From assembly GCA_026182355.1 (NCBI GenBank), contig JAPFBL010000237.1, forward strand, positions 264,501-328,500: a stretch of 64,000 bases of DNA. Direction: 5' to 3'. Of the stretch, positions 20,621-30,965 are shown one piece after another. The notes beneath the pieces are model-generated. The model was not told the origin of the DNA, did not search any database, and saw only the letters and a program-made list of their open reading frames with translations. The translations under genes were made by a program, and so were the position numbers. Origin of the DNA: Hermatobates lingyangjiaoensis. Taxonomy: Eukaryota; Arthropoda; Insecta; Hemiptera; Hermatobatidae. The first letter of the stretch is position 1; each line of letters begins with the position of its first letter.

Positions 20621-20902
20621 TCCTTTGCTTACTCTTAATCAAATTAATCATTCTTCCTCACATCTCTTTTATAAAATAAACAATATCATTGCTTGTCCTA
20701 TCTGTTCAGCCACGATAAGTCTTATCACTTAATTCATAATTATTAAATACTTTCTTCACTTTCTTTTCTACTGACTTTTTTACTTCACATTTTTAAATTT
20801 CTACCGATTTTAACTATTTATATTAATTTAATTCTAAACTGTAATTAGGATTGTGTGTTTCTATATGGAACTTGAGGAAAAACACTGCTAACACCATTTC
20901 GT

Positions 20903-21115
20903 AGCAAGGTGTCAGATTAGTCCAGTGGTTAACATACTCGCCTCTAATCTGGTGGACCGGGGTTCGATCCCCAACTGAGTCCCGATTTATTAACACGGGA
21001 GGTGAATAAATCTGATTGTCATCAGTACAAAGCCTGTACGATGTCAGGTACTCGTTAAAGATCACTACTCAAAATGCACTTGAGTTAGGCAAAATTTAGG
21101 ACTCCCAATGTAGAA
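20903..21115 (+). mobile_element. tRNA-derived SINE, 3'-truncated
   Basis: Plus-strand head with A-box-like TTAGTCCAGTGGTTAAC and B box GGGGTTCGATCCCC, then GATTTATTAACACGGGAGG, body GTACGATGTCAGGTACTCG and GGCAAAATTTAGGACTCCCA. The central GGACGTTAAACCG domain is deleted. The head alone resembles a tRNA, but the anticodon arm is poor and the body follows directly. Confidence 0.72.
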
Positions 21116-21204
21116 TCTATAGAATCACCGATCAAACAAAAAGCCAGTAAACGGCTGAAGTTAACATCCGCTAGGGGATCGGTTTAAACAATACAGAAAA
21201 AGAA

Positions 21205-21415
21205 ATACTGAACTGGTAGGTCCAGAGTTCGACACTCACCTGGCTCTTGATTTATTTACGTGGTAGGTGAATAAATGTGAGCATCTCCTCGTTGGAGAGG
21301 ACGTTAATACCGTCGGTTCCAAACCTGTGCAGTGTCAAGTACTTGTTAAAGATCCCTACTGTAAATACACTTGATTTCAGTAAAATTTTGGACTCCTAAA
21401 GTAGAATTTAAAAGT
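21205..21415 (+). mobile_element. tRNA-derived SINE, 5'-truncated
   Basis: Begins inside the B box (AGAGTTCGACACTCACC) and keeps the central GAGAGGACGTTAATACCGTC domain, then TGCAGTGTCAAGTACTTG and AAAATTTTGGACTCC. The A box is missing. Confidence 0.7.
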
Positions 21416-21527
21416 AATATGGCTCTGTCATTACTAAAATGGGTGTAAAATAATAAATGAGCTACAATATCCAACCCTTAGAACAGCGCTAAAAGGTGAA
21501 AGCCTTATAAGTATTATTTATATTATT

Positions 21528-21740
21528 AATATGGCAAACCGTTATACCTCGTACGATGATCTTGGAGTCGGTGGAGCGCTTTCAGACGTTGTCCATCTTC
21601 AATCACAACTAACCTACTTGCGATTGAAGATGGACAACGTCCAAAAGCGCTTGAACTACTCCATGATCATCGTACGTGGTATGACGGTTTGCCATATTAA
21701 TAATATAAATCATACTAACCTCAGTGGTAATTATAATATG
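21528..21740. repeat. Family H inverted pair
   Basis: Arms 21528-21613 and 21622-21710 around ATCACAACTAACCTACTTG. The outer signature is AAACCGTTATACCTCGTACG; the plus arm has TGAAGATGGACAACGTCC then AAAAGCGCT. A tail TCACTAACCTCAGTGG-like segment follows. The arm copies are about 85 bases. Confidence 0.75.
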
Positions 21741-23080
21741 CATGTACTTATATGTATTGTTGGAAAACAATCAAACAAACTATTTTGTCGCTTGTTAGGT
21801 AATATAAAAACTTTTTTACATAAAAAATTTCTGGTTTTTTTTAGAGTAAAATAATTAAAATTATTTATCTATAATCAGGAGTCTTTTTATTCATCTTAGC
21901 CACATAATACAATCTAGACTGACATATGTAGATAAGTTTTTCTGAAATGTTTTGGTGTTTTGCTGTGTCATGCAGGTGCCTAAGAGAACTTACTACTTTA
22001 CACATTTCCATTAAACTTCTTAAGTTTAATAGTTCACGACAACCATTAGTTGGGATACCTCCATTCAGAGAAGTTCTGCAAAGGCCTACTCATATGATAA
22101 AATATGCAAAGCGGTATTATCTCAGACCGCTAACAAGCAGGTCATTTTGCCAAGTCATCTTTACATGTAAAGTGTCTTAAATTTAACCCTCAAGCAACAT
22201 TAATTAGAAAATGGAGCTTTTACAATCCTTTATGAGCATCAACGACTAAGCAGTTATGAAACCCCTTCAGTATGCAAGAGCCTGACATCTTATATTAACA
22301 TATATTATTAAGTGTTTTCATAAAAATGTTATACTTCGTTTACCTTATACTCTACACTCTGGCCACAAAAACATAGTATATATCACCTATGACTTCAAAT
22401 CTATAAAACTAGATTACAGAAAAAGCATATGCAATAGCAAATAATCCAAAATTAGTAGTCCAGTCTAGCTTTGCACACGTAGACAAAAAAATATAATAAT
22501 AATTAATTTTACGATAATTTTAATATTTATAATAATGATACACTTGTATTCCAATACGTGTATTTCATGGTATCTATATAAATAAAAGATAGCTTTTATA
22601 CGTACATTGCTTAGAACTGACTCATTTCAAGTTTTCTTTACGTTTTATACATTAGAGAAACAGAGTCTACTCTTAGAAAAATTTCCGTCTGTTTGTTGGT
22701 CCAAAAATTTTGGTTACTACAAAACTCATATGTCATACTGTTTAAATTTTGACAGTTGATTTGTGTAGTGTCTGACTTAAAAACTAAGAATTAGAATAGA
22801 TTAAAAATTCAACATAGAAGCGAAGTTATGGACAATTAAGTTAAGTTTGGCTAGCTATACAGGTACAGCAACTAACAGTACCTACTTGCTACAGTATCAG
22901 GCACCTAAAAATACTTGAAAATTTTTAAAATAAAAATATAAACAGAATTTTTTCTAATTGTGGTCTCTCTAATGTATACAATATAAAGGTAACTTGAAAT
23001 GAGTCAGTTCTAAGCAATACACACACACACAAAACCTCTATTTTTAAGTGTGCCTGATTCTAGAGCAAGCAGTTATTGTC
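21741..23080. other. AT-rich sequence, no gene recognised
   Basis: Contains scattered repeat words only, among them the pair TACTTGAAATGAGTCAGTTCTAAGCAAT (split at 22988 and its complement at 22608), which makes a weak 370-base inverted repeat bounding 22605-23020. No convincing exon. Confidence 0.4.
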
Positions 23081-23090
23081 GGTTGATGTC

Positions 23091-23124
23091 GGTTAGGTTA
23101 GGTTAGGTTAGGTTAGGTTAGGTT
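23091..23124. repeat. Short (TTAGG)n array
   Basis: Six or so TTAGG units. They coincide with the 3' tail of the SINE on the minus strand, so they are a SINE tail and not telomere sequence. Confidence 0.85.
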
Positions 23125-23434
23125 GCAGTGGCAGTTCCACAAGGGAACACACGTAGGCCAAGCATTGACCCTTTGTGATACCACACAATGAAGATTGATT
23201 CTACAGTGGGAGTCCTAAATTTTGCCTAACTCAAATGTATTTAGAGTAGGGATCTTTAACGAGTACCTGACATCGTACAGGCTCGGGACCGACGGTTTAA
23301 CGTCCTTCTCCGAGGTACGACGTGCTCAGATTTATTCACCTCCCGCGTGAATAAATCGAGGGCCAGGTGAGGATCGAACCCTGGTCCTATCAGTTCAGAG
23401 GTGAGCACGTAACCACTGAGCTAGCCTGGCCCCC
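23096..23434 (-). mobile_element. tRNA-derived SINE, near full length
   Basis: The minus strand reads GGGGGCCAGGCTAGCTCAGTGG (A box GCTCAGTGGTTACG), GGTTCGATCCTC (B box), TTTATTCACGCGGGAGG, GAGAAGGACGTTAAACCGTC, ATGTCAGGTACTCG, GGCAAAATTTAGGACTCCCA, and ends in (CCTAA)n. Flanking TTGATGTCGGTTA (23083-23095) and TTGATGTCAGTTA (23435-23447) are a 13-bp target duplication with one mismatch, defining both ends. The GGACGTTAAACCG core resembles the conserved central domain shared by many invertebrate SINEs. Confidence 0.88.
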
Positions 23435-23899
23435 TTGATGTCAGTTAATGCAAACATTAATTGAAATTTGCTCTCTTTTAAAAAGTGAGTACTACCTACT
23501 CGTGTACTAAATAAGACGTATGCCTAGAATAAAATCAAATTCGACCTCATTGTCCAAAGCTGCAAAGTGTAAAAGAAACCCAAGATCTAATGACAGTTAT
23601 GGACGGTACTAATAATGATATTTTCTACTATTCTAGAATTTATAATAATATTTTAGAATACTACGTATCATCTCTGAATTTTTACAAAATACCCGTCAAA
23701 GAGTATTTTTTTACAAAATTAGCATTTAGTGATTTTCTGTTATAAATTTAAAGAGATTCAAAAGTTATTAAAATTAAATAATGAGATTATATTTTAATTA
23801 AAAGTATTTATTAATTCAATATTATTTAATTAGTTCATTTAATTTATATAATGCTAATAGATAAAAGGTTATCAATAAATATATAGGAGATATTATTAT

Positions 23900-24060
23900 C
23901 AACCGTCATACCTCGTCTATCGCTGTTGAAGTCGACCGACCGGTTTCACAATGGCTGAATCATCAATGAGATAGACAAGGTATGACGGTGATAATAATAT
24001 CATATTTACTAACCTCTGTGGCACTAACAATATGCATGTATTTAATAAATATATGCTTAT
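23900..24060. repeat. Family H mini-palindrome
   Basis: AACCGTCATACCTCGTCTATC and its complement enclose about 50 bases; AATATCATATTTACTAACCTC follows as in other H copies. The hairpin core is lost (GACCGACCGGTTTCACAATGG). Confidence 0.65.
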
Positions 24061-24099
24061 ATATCTGTAAGTTTCAAGATTTGTTTTTAGAGTTTGGGT

Positions 24100-24180
24100 C
24101 TAGATTCAAAACTCTTTTTTTCGTCAACGTTTCGACACGTATTTATGTCTTCTTCGAGGCTAAATACATGTTTACATTAG
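24100..24180 (-). repeat. Isolated hairpin motif, family D/G intermediate
   Basis: The plus strand has CAACGTTTCGACACGTATTTATGTC TTCTTCGAGG (in two parts), i.e. on the minus strand CTCGAAGAA, GACAT/GTGTC stem, GAAACGTTG. No partner arm was found. Confidence 0.5.
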
Positions 24181-24545
24181 TTAGAAGCAACTTTTTTCTT
24201 TGTTACTGTCATTTAGTGATTATTAAAAGACTGTAGTTGATGTAAAGTATTATATTTATAATATAATAAAAAGGTTTACTTTTTAGAGGCAGTTTGGTGA
24301 AATCAAACGAACATATCGTGTACCTCACTACATTAAGCTTATAGTATGCTGTTTCGTCCCCTCATTAGATCTTCGATTTCTTGTTCAAAGCGGCTACAGA
24401 TTTACGTCAATCTTCTCAAATTGAAAGCTGTAAACGATAACAATATAATTCAAAATAATCCTAGTTCAATATTTCTTTTCTACTATTACTGCTAGTTGTA
24501 AGTTTATAGTGTAAGTTTAGTTGTAAGTTTATGTGGTATCATTAT

Positions 24546-24760
24546 ATTAGTGACGTATCAACTATTTTTGCCGCCTGGGGCGGTTGTAAGATTAGCTGTA
24601 ACCCCCCTATCTCCGTTGATAATATGTTAACCTTTAAAATTCCAGATATGTCTCAAAATTTTTATTTCCACAGACTTACAATCAAGTATTCAAATTTAGA
24701 CTGCTGTTATTCCCAGACCTTCATCTTATTACAGTACTCTTAAACATATGTGTTTTCTCT
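24546..24760 (+). mobile_element. hAT-type element, left part only
   Basis: TAGTGACGTATCAACTATTTTTGCC and CCTGGGGCGG, CCCCCCTATCTCCG, GTTGATAATATGTTAACC match the first 210 bases of 13555-14111. It ends by 24760, so it is 3'-truncated. Confidence 0.6.
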
Positions 24761-24841
24761 TTTCTCCTGAAGGAGGATTGCGGAAAAGTGAGTTTGCAAT
24801 TGCGTTTCCTTACTCTTCTTTGATTTTAAACTCGTATACAA

Positions 24842-24878
<37 letters not shown>
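24842..24878. repeat. (TA)n microsatellite
   Basis: About 18 TA units after a short family B-like phrase (TCCTGAAGGAGGATTGCGG and AACTCGTATACAAG). Confidence 0.95.
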
Positions 24879-24879
<1 letters not shown>

Positions 24880-24948
24880 AGCTAATGAAACTGCTCACGA
24901 ACAATACATATCAAATTACAAAGTGGAACACATAGAGATAGAATGAAT

Positions 24949-25247
24949 GGTTAGGTTAAGTTGCTGTGGTAGTCCCACAAGGGACACACATATGCCTAAC
25001 ATTGGTCCTTTTTTTTACCATATAAAGAAGATTCATTCTACAGTGGGAGTCCTACATTTTGCCTAACTCATGTGTATTTAGAGTAAGGATATTTAACGAG
25101 TACCTGTCATCTTACAGGCTTGAGATTGCCTGTTTAACGTCCTCTCCGAAGGACCACTGGTTCAGATTTATTCACGTCCCACGTCTATCGAACCTTGCAC
25201 TTACGAGTTTAGTGGCAAGTACATTCCCCTGAGATAACCTGGCCCCC
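24949..25247 (-). mobile_element. tRNA-derived SINE, diverged
   Basis: Same order as 23096-23434 on the minus strand, from GGGGGCCAGGTTATCTCAGG to the CTTAACCTAACC tail, with many substitutions and a weak B box. Confidence 0.75.
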
Positions 25248-25249
25248 TA

Positions 25250-26615
25250 GAATATATTACTCACGTCATATTTCAAAATCCATCGTCATCATCAAAGGAG
25301 TGATTGTCTAGGTGACAAAGTGCCTTCCGGCAAACAGCTGAATCATTTGAACAGTCTGCATTACCCCTCACAGTGAAAATTACTTTTTCAAATTTTCATA
25401 TGTGAAAAAACATGTTGTGATAAAAATAGTTGTGTTAAAAGAAAATCCAAGGTTTTTCAAAACAAAAACGTATAATTCAAGCAATAACGAAAATTGTTAA
25501 ATTAAAGTTATAACAAATATTCCATAGTTTAGTATTCATACATCGTTTTAGGATACATATTATATAAATACATATTTATTAAAAAAAAAAGTTAGTGATA
25601 GAGAAACCCGGGCTCAACCTGACCTGGCACGAACATATAATTGACATTTATTGGTCCATCCAGGCCCCAACATCTTTCTTTTTTTTAAAAAATATAATTA
25701 TCTCCAGACATTTAAAAATTGTTTTAGGTGTTTAAGCTTAATTTAATCTTGTTACATAATATGTAATAATATACCATTCATCACTCTTTCATTAAATTGA
25801 AATGTATTTTATTAAATCCTATTATTGAATATTAAAGGTGAAAATATGCAATTAAAAGTTATTTGATTTAATTGGAGCTATTTGATAGTATAATCAATCT
25901 AAAATGTTACCAGTTTTTATTTACTAATATTCGTAGTGTACTGCAGAAGGTTTTTTAATTTGATTTTAATTTATAATAAAAGTAATTTATTTTTCAACAA
26001 ACATTGAACGTGATTATAAACAATTAAATTATAATTAGTTTAATTAGAATTATTAGAAGTTATATTTAATAAATTAAAAAAAAAGTCAGGCTCATTTAAT
26101 TTAATAATGAAAGGCAACTTTTCATTTTGTTTTTGTTCATTTATTTCTGAATTGTTTTTTAATGTTCAAAACAATGCAATCTTTATACGTTTAACTCCAA
26201 TAACTTCTAATGAAATTTAATATTATTGTAAATATGTATGCTGCTTAAATATTAAAAATGTACGGTTTCTTTTCTAATACATTTTATTTTTTCGTGTATT
26301 CTTTTATTATAAAAGACAAAACGTGTAATTCGGTTAATATTTCAGATTATAATAGTCTTTTATAAGAAAATTATTACATCAATTTGAAATTGACATTAAA
26401 AAAGAAATTGGAAATTTGAGCTTTATATTTGGAATTCTATTTTCATTTTTCTTTCATTTTATTGGTATATCTGGGAGTTAATTTATTTTAATATACGACT
26501 CTTTCAATTGTTACTGTTAAATATTCATTTTTTTTAAATTAGATTGTTAAAAAAACGTATCGTGTTAAGTAAATAATTTTTCAACTTACAATTTAAGGTT
26601 TTTTTGCGATATAAG
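25250..26615. other. AT-rich sequence without a gene
   Basis: No gene or named repeat. The 26040-26160 segment (TTAGAAGTTATATTTAATAAATT, AGTCAGGCTCATTTAATTTA, TTTGTTTTTGTTCATTTATTTCTG) is repeated at 28245-28375, a dispersed or duplicated piece of about 120 bases. Confidence 0.45.
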
Positions 26616-26635
26616 ATTTAATAATATATATATAT

Positions 26636-26868
26636 CAATGATGAAACCACAATATGAAATGGGAAAACAAGACTAATATCTTTCAACCGTAGCAAGCGGT
26701 TTTCGTCAGAGTCAAAAATCCAACTCTCAAGACCGCGTAACAAGTAATTCATCCCAAGCGTAACAAGACCGCTTGTTATGGTTGAAAGATCTTAGTCTTG
26801 TTTTCCCATTTCATATTGTGGTTTCATCATTGATTGTTATTTTAGGTGTTTATGTGAAATCTTTATAT
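26636..26868. repeat. Family C inverted pair
   Basis: Arms 26636-26726 and 26762-26850, each with TCTTGTTTTCCCATTTCATA and the AAGACCGCTTGTTATGG half of the hairpin. The plus arm lacks CTGACGA at its inner end, so only the left (minus) arm has the whole motif. Ends in (TA)n. Confidence 0.75.
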
Positions 26869-26890
26869 ATATATATATATATATATATAT

Positions 26891-27200
26891 TTCACTCAAA
26901 ATTCGAAAAAACGATGCAAACTGGACGAAAATCAGCTCAAAAACGAAGAAAAGCAACACACAGAGAAAGAGACACACTTACAAACTCAAATTTTCGGATG
27001 ATCCGTCTGAAAAAAATAGAAAGGACAACCAAGCACGCCGGAAACACAAAACCCAGGGTTTACTGCCGTTGTGTTTCCGGCGTGCTTGGTTGCCTTTTCT
27101 ATTTTCTCCTGAAGACGGATCATCCAAAAATTTGAGTTTGTAAGTGTGTCTCTTTTTCTGTGTGTTCCTTTTCTTCGTTTTTGAGCGGATATATACATAT
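26891..27200. repeat. Family B inverted pair
   Basis: Arms 26930-27050 and 27060-27195 joined at GTGTTTCCGGCGTGCTTGG and its complement. The plus arm contains TCTCCTGAAGACGGATCATC, CAAAAATTTGAG and GTAAGTGTGTCTC. Long frames on both strands are shadows of the palindrome. Confidence 0.8.
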
Positions 27201-27224
27201 ATATATATTTCACCTAATTAAACG

Positions 27225-27392
27225 AAACACGATCCAAACTGGACACAATGTTACTTGCCGTTGCGTCTACAACGTGCTTGGTCTCCCTTTCTCTTTTCTC
27301 CTGAAGACGGATTACCCAAAAATTTGAGTTTGTAAGTGTGTTTCAATACTCTGTGTGTTACTCTTCTTGAATTTTGAACTCGTATTATATAT
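27225..27392 (+). repeat. Family B tail, single copy
   Basis: Plus-strand 3' end: GTTGCGTCTACAACGTGC, TCTCCTGAAGACGGATTACC, CAAAAATTTGAGTTTG, then AATTTTGAACTCGTATTATA. It adjoins the pair at 26891-27200 through (TA)n. Confidence 0.75.
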
Positions 27393-27399
27393 ATTTCTG

Positions 27400-27835
27400 T
27401 TTGGTAATTTTGTCTTATCATTCCATTATCCTTCATTATACAATATAAAGTTTTTAAACTTTACAAAACTTAGAACAAGTTTTTGTACTTAAATAATGGT
27501 ATTAACAATTTCTTTTTAATTTTAAACTTATCAAAACATTGAACTTATGATTATTTGTTTGCAACGTTGAGACTTTTTCACTGATGCATTTCAGGTGTGA
27601 TAGGTGTTGACACTTCAGAGTAATGTAGTGGCTTTGCAAACATATCTTAGCTATAAAGTAAGAAAAAGACGGTATTCTGTTTCACTGCTATTCATGTAGC
27701 ATCCCAAGAGTATTGACTGATTTCAACAATATATCCAGTAGCATTCCACATAACAAAAACTGATTAATATTTCATTTTTAAATATATCAATGAATTGGAA
27801 TTTAAAGAGAAACAATATTTTAAATACATGCATAT
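27400..27835. other. AT-rich sequence, no gene
   Basis: No supported feature; the distal part (27800-27840) already belongs to the outer flank of the family H copy. Confidence 0.35.
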
Positions 27836-27837
27836 TG

Positions 27838-28030
27838 TTAATACCACTGAGGTTAGTAAGATTTATATTAGAAATAGGTAAAACCGTCATACCTCGTAAG
27901 ATGATTCTGGAGTTGAGCGCTTTCAGACCTACGAGTAGGTTTGTTGTCATCGAAGATGGACAACGTCCGAAAGCGCTCCAACTCTAGGATCATCTTGCGA
28001 GGTATGACGATTTTACGTATTTCTAATATA
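27838..28030. repeat. Family H inverted pair, best hairpin
   Basis: Outer ends GGTTAGTAAGATTTATATTA and TTCTAATATAAAT; arms carry ACCGTCATACCTCGTAAGATG. The plus arm has CGAAGAT, GGAC AAC GTCC hairpin, GAAAGCGCTCC (27951-27979), the cleanest family H motif. The left arm has an insertion between its hairpin strands. Confidence 0.75.
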
Positions 28031-28059
28031 AATATTTTAAATGGTGACTGCTCCAAGAA

Positions 28060-28640
28060 GGTATATCTAAAATATTAAACTAAACGTAGATCTAAAAGAT
28101 TAAACTAGACTTAGATCTAAAAGCTCAGTGTGATATCATTGTCCTTCATATTATCTTTATTTTCATGTAGTGGCCTGTTTCATAGACATTTTTATAAATA
28201 TTCATTATAATTTGTGTAAACGAAAATAATGTATGAAATGTTCAGAATTATTAGAAGCTATATTTAATGAATTATAAAAAATAGTCAGGCTCATTTAATT
28301 TAGTAATTAATCTTTTTATAATGAAGTGCCACTGTTCACTTTGTTTTTGTCTTCTTTTATTTCTGATATGTTTTTGAATAATCAAAACAATGCTATGAAT
28401 TTTAAACAAACTGTTAGTCAAATATGTACAGGCTAGTAACTATATTTCAAGTATTTATAAATAGTGATTTACAAAACACCCTAAAGAATCTATATAGAAA
28501 ACGATTCAACGAACTAAATAAACTAATTCACTGAATGGATACATATAATAGTGATCAGAAAAACTCGGTAATATATTTCGGATTCATTTTCACTAGGCAG
28601 ACTTTGTGAAAGGGCTCTGAAGAAGGTCCTCCCTTGTCAC
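28060..28640. other. AT-rich sequence with a duplicated block
   Basis: 28245-28375 repeats 26040-26160 with about 15 to 20 percent differences. No gene. Confidence 0.4.
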
Positions 28641-28760
28641 AGGAGTGACAAATCTTTCTACCTGATACTTGTTACGGTTGAAAGATAGTAGTCCTTTTTT
28701 CCCAATTTGTATTTTGCTTTGAACATTGTTATTTCACGTGTTTATTGTTTGATCTTGTTA
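28641..28760 (+). repeat. Family C tail, single copy
   Basis: CTTGTTACGGTTGAAAGATAG, CCTTTTTTCCCAATTTG and GTTATTTCACGTGTTTATTG. The CTGACGA half is replaced by unrelated sequence. Confidence 0.65.
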
Positions 28761-29620
28761 TTTAAAGAGTTCTGATAAACTTGTTATTTTACAAAAAAAA
28801 ACCGTAAATTCGTTTATTTTTAAAACGTTAAAACCAGAGCAAAGGATTCAAATTTTAAGAGTTTCAATCGTGCATTAAATATTAAACATATCAACTGTGT
28901 TCAGTAATGGTGATAGTATAATAAATAAGTTGATTATAATAAAGCCATCAAACTGATTAGAGTTTATTTTCTGAAAATAAATGAACAGATAGAAACGCTA
29001 TGCTGAAAAGTATATGTTAAAAGGAAATTCAATGTTTTGATTGAACATACTAAAGAAAAAAAACACTGATGAAATAGAGGTTTATAAGATTCTTGCAAAA
29101 TCAGAGCATTCGCAGATGCATTTGAATATTCAATATTTGATCGGTTTTCATAGAGAGTAGATTTCAGCACGTTTTTGTCTCCCCTGCTTTCTGTCTTGTG
29201 TCATCTACGTTATTTTCCATCAATCGATCTGCAAGGTCAACCTGATCTTTAAATTTTTAAATTCCAGAGTTCTAAATTATACAAACTACTTTGCTATAGT
29301 TTTTTTTTCACCAAAAGCATATCAGCATTTTTATTTTCTAATCTGAGTCACTTGCAAAATGTTTTTATTTTGTTATAGTAGAAAAACAAATTAATTAAAT
29401 ATATTAACTATTTTTCAGTTTAAAATAAAGCGATTTTTGGGATTTCAAAACATAGAATTCCGTCAAAATCTCCGGATCGAATTTTTTCACGATCACTATA
29501 CTTTACTTATAGTAAAGTAAAAATACATATTTGTACAAATTGAAACAATTTAGCTTCTTCCAGATTAATCAGTTATGATCTGTGAACTTAACCAATTAAT
29601 TTACTTTGAATTTGAAAATA
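28761..29620. other. AT-rich sequence without a gene
   Basis: No supported feature. TCGAATTTTTTCACGATC at 29476 echoes TCAAATTTTTTCACGATT at 14665, a short shared phrase of unknown origin. Confidence 0.35.
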
Positions 29621-29639
29621 AATAATTTGTAAACATTCT

Positions 29640-29930
29640 ATTAATACTAATTCTAACGTAGTGTAATCAGTTATTATGTGGTATTTAGTTCTACCACATT
29701 TGTACCACAGACACTTACCCTTAGGTTCGTATTCTTTTCCTTATTTTATTTTATTTTTATTTGGTACTATATTTACTTTATACTATGGATAAATCTCTGG
29801 TGTCATTGTATTTTTTAGTTAATACCTGAGGAAGAACACTACGTGTTCGAAACGCGTTGTTTATACCATTAAATTGTTATATGTGGAGACCATTTCATTA
29901 GCTTTTTATCCTACAACTATTAAATACTTG
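29640..29930 (+). repeat. Family D copy with intact motif
   Basis: The plus arm reads CCTGAGGA, A, GAACAC TAC GTGTTC, GAAACGCGTTGTTTATA (29825-29862), then ATGTGGAGACCATTTCATTAG and CCTACAA. Bases AATAC just before CTGA are not complementary to GCGTT here, unlike at 43950-44010. The left part (29650-29730) holds the inverted outer segment. Confidence 0.72.
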
Positions 29931-29986
29931 TAGATTTGTTTTTAATTATAACATGAAGATTTAAAATTCAAAAAATCAAGTTAATA

Positions 29987-30801
29987 CAGTCGTACCTCGG
30001 TACTCGACCAAATCGGTGCTCGACCAAAAAATTCGAGTAGAAAATGCATCGGACCTCGAACAGATTTTCGGTACTCGACTAGCCGAGTCGACCCAAAAAT
30101 GCCTGGTCACGAGCCTATGAAGGACAGGCTAACGCTGTTATTGTGTGCCAATGCTAGTGGAGACTGTAAGATCAAGCCCTTATTAGTGTATCATTCAGAC
30201 AATCCCCGTGTATTCAAGAGAAATAACATCATAAAAACTAAATTACCAGTTATGTGGTGAGCTAACACTAAGTCGTGGGTTACAAGACAATTTTTTACTG
30301 AATGGATCCATGAAGTGTTTGCTCCCCAAGTTAAGGCATACCTCATAGAAAAGAAGTTGCCATTAAAATGCCTTTTAGCGATGGACAATGCCCCTGCACA
30401 CCCTCCAGGTCTAGAGGATGACTTAACAGATGAATATTACCGTTTCATCAAGGTGAAGTTCTTGCCCCCCAATACTACTCCTTTACTCCAGCCTACGGAC
30501 CAACAGGTAATTGCTAACTTTAAAAAACTGTACACCAAGGCCCTCTTCCGAAAGTGTTTTGATGTGACATGTGATACCCATGCTTTATTTATCTTTATCA
30601 TGGACTGCTTGTGCACATTTACGTCTTCATGGTTGTTTAGATACACGTTCTTATAATATTTTAGGTATTTTTCTTAATGGTAAGAACGTATTAAAATACT
30701 TTCCATTATTTCTTATGGGAAAATTGGTTTCAGTGTTCGAATAAATCGGTGCTCGACCACCACCTCAGAACGAGTTATGGGCGAGTACCGAGGTACGACT
30801 G
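29987..30801 (+). mobile_element. Tigger-like DNA transposon, internally deleted
   Basis: Terminal inverted repeats CAGTCGTACCTCGGTACTCG (left) and its complement CGAGTACCGAGGTACGACTG (right) are flanked by TA dinucleotides (29985-29986, 30802-30803), the target preference of pogo/Tigger elements. The interior retains only the C-terminal half of the transposase catalytic domain (30099-30600). The DNA-binding domain and the first catalytic Asp are gone, so it is non-autonomous. Confidence 0.88.
30099..30656 (+). pseudogene. Tigger transposase fragment (DDE superfamily)
   Basis: From ATG 30099 the frame reads MPGHEPMKDRLTLLLCANAS, GDCKIKPLLVYHSDNPRVFK, LPVMW, a TGA stop at 30258-30260, then ANTKSWVTRQFFTEWIHE, LAMDNAPAHPP, KVKFLPPNTTPLLQPTDQ and VIANFKKLYTK. 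The order SKDR.T.LLCANASG, LL.DNAPAHP and LPPNTT.L.QP.DQGVI is characteristic of Tigger/jerky-type transposases; the second catalytic Asp is in MDNAPAH. The TGA and the missing N-terminus show it is dead. Frame after about 30600 is not conserved. Confidence 0.88.
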
Positions 30802-30814
30802 TACTTTCTTTAGA

Positions 30815-30965
30815 ATTCTGGATCCCATCTTCAAGAACAACTTAGTTAGTTGCTCTTGAAGATGGTATCCAGACGGACCCGAAACCGGTCGAGCTTTTCT
30901 GAGACTTTACGAGGTATGACGGACAGTATTACTACTAATTCTAATATTACTAACCTCAGTAGAAC
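30815..30965. repeat. Family H-like inverted pair
   Basis: GGATCCCATCTTCAAGAACAAC and its complement form a 20-base stem; the plus side continues CTTGAAGAT, GGTATCCAGACGGACC, CGAAACCGGTCGAG, then ACGAGGTATGACGG. A similar variant (CTGAAGATGATAACC..GGGGCCGAAACCG) is on the minus strand at 40540-40570. Confidence 0.65.

Noticed and set aside
20903..20985. tRNA gene
   Set aside because: A and B boxes are present, but the anticodon arm does not fold well and the SINE body follows immediately.
23091..23124. Telomere or subtelomere (TTAGG array)
   Set aside because: Only about six units, located exactly at the 3' tail of a SINE with target-site duplication.
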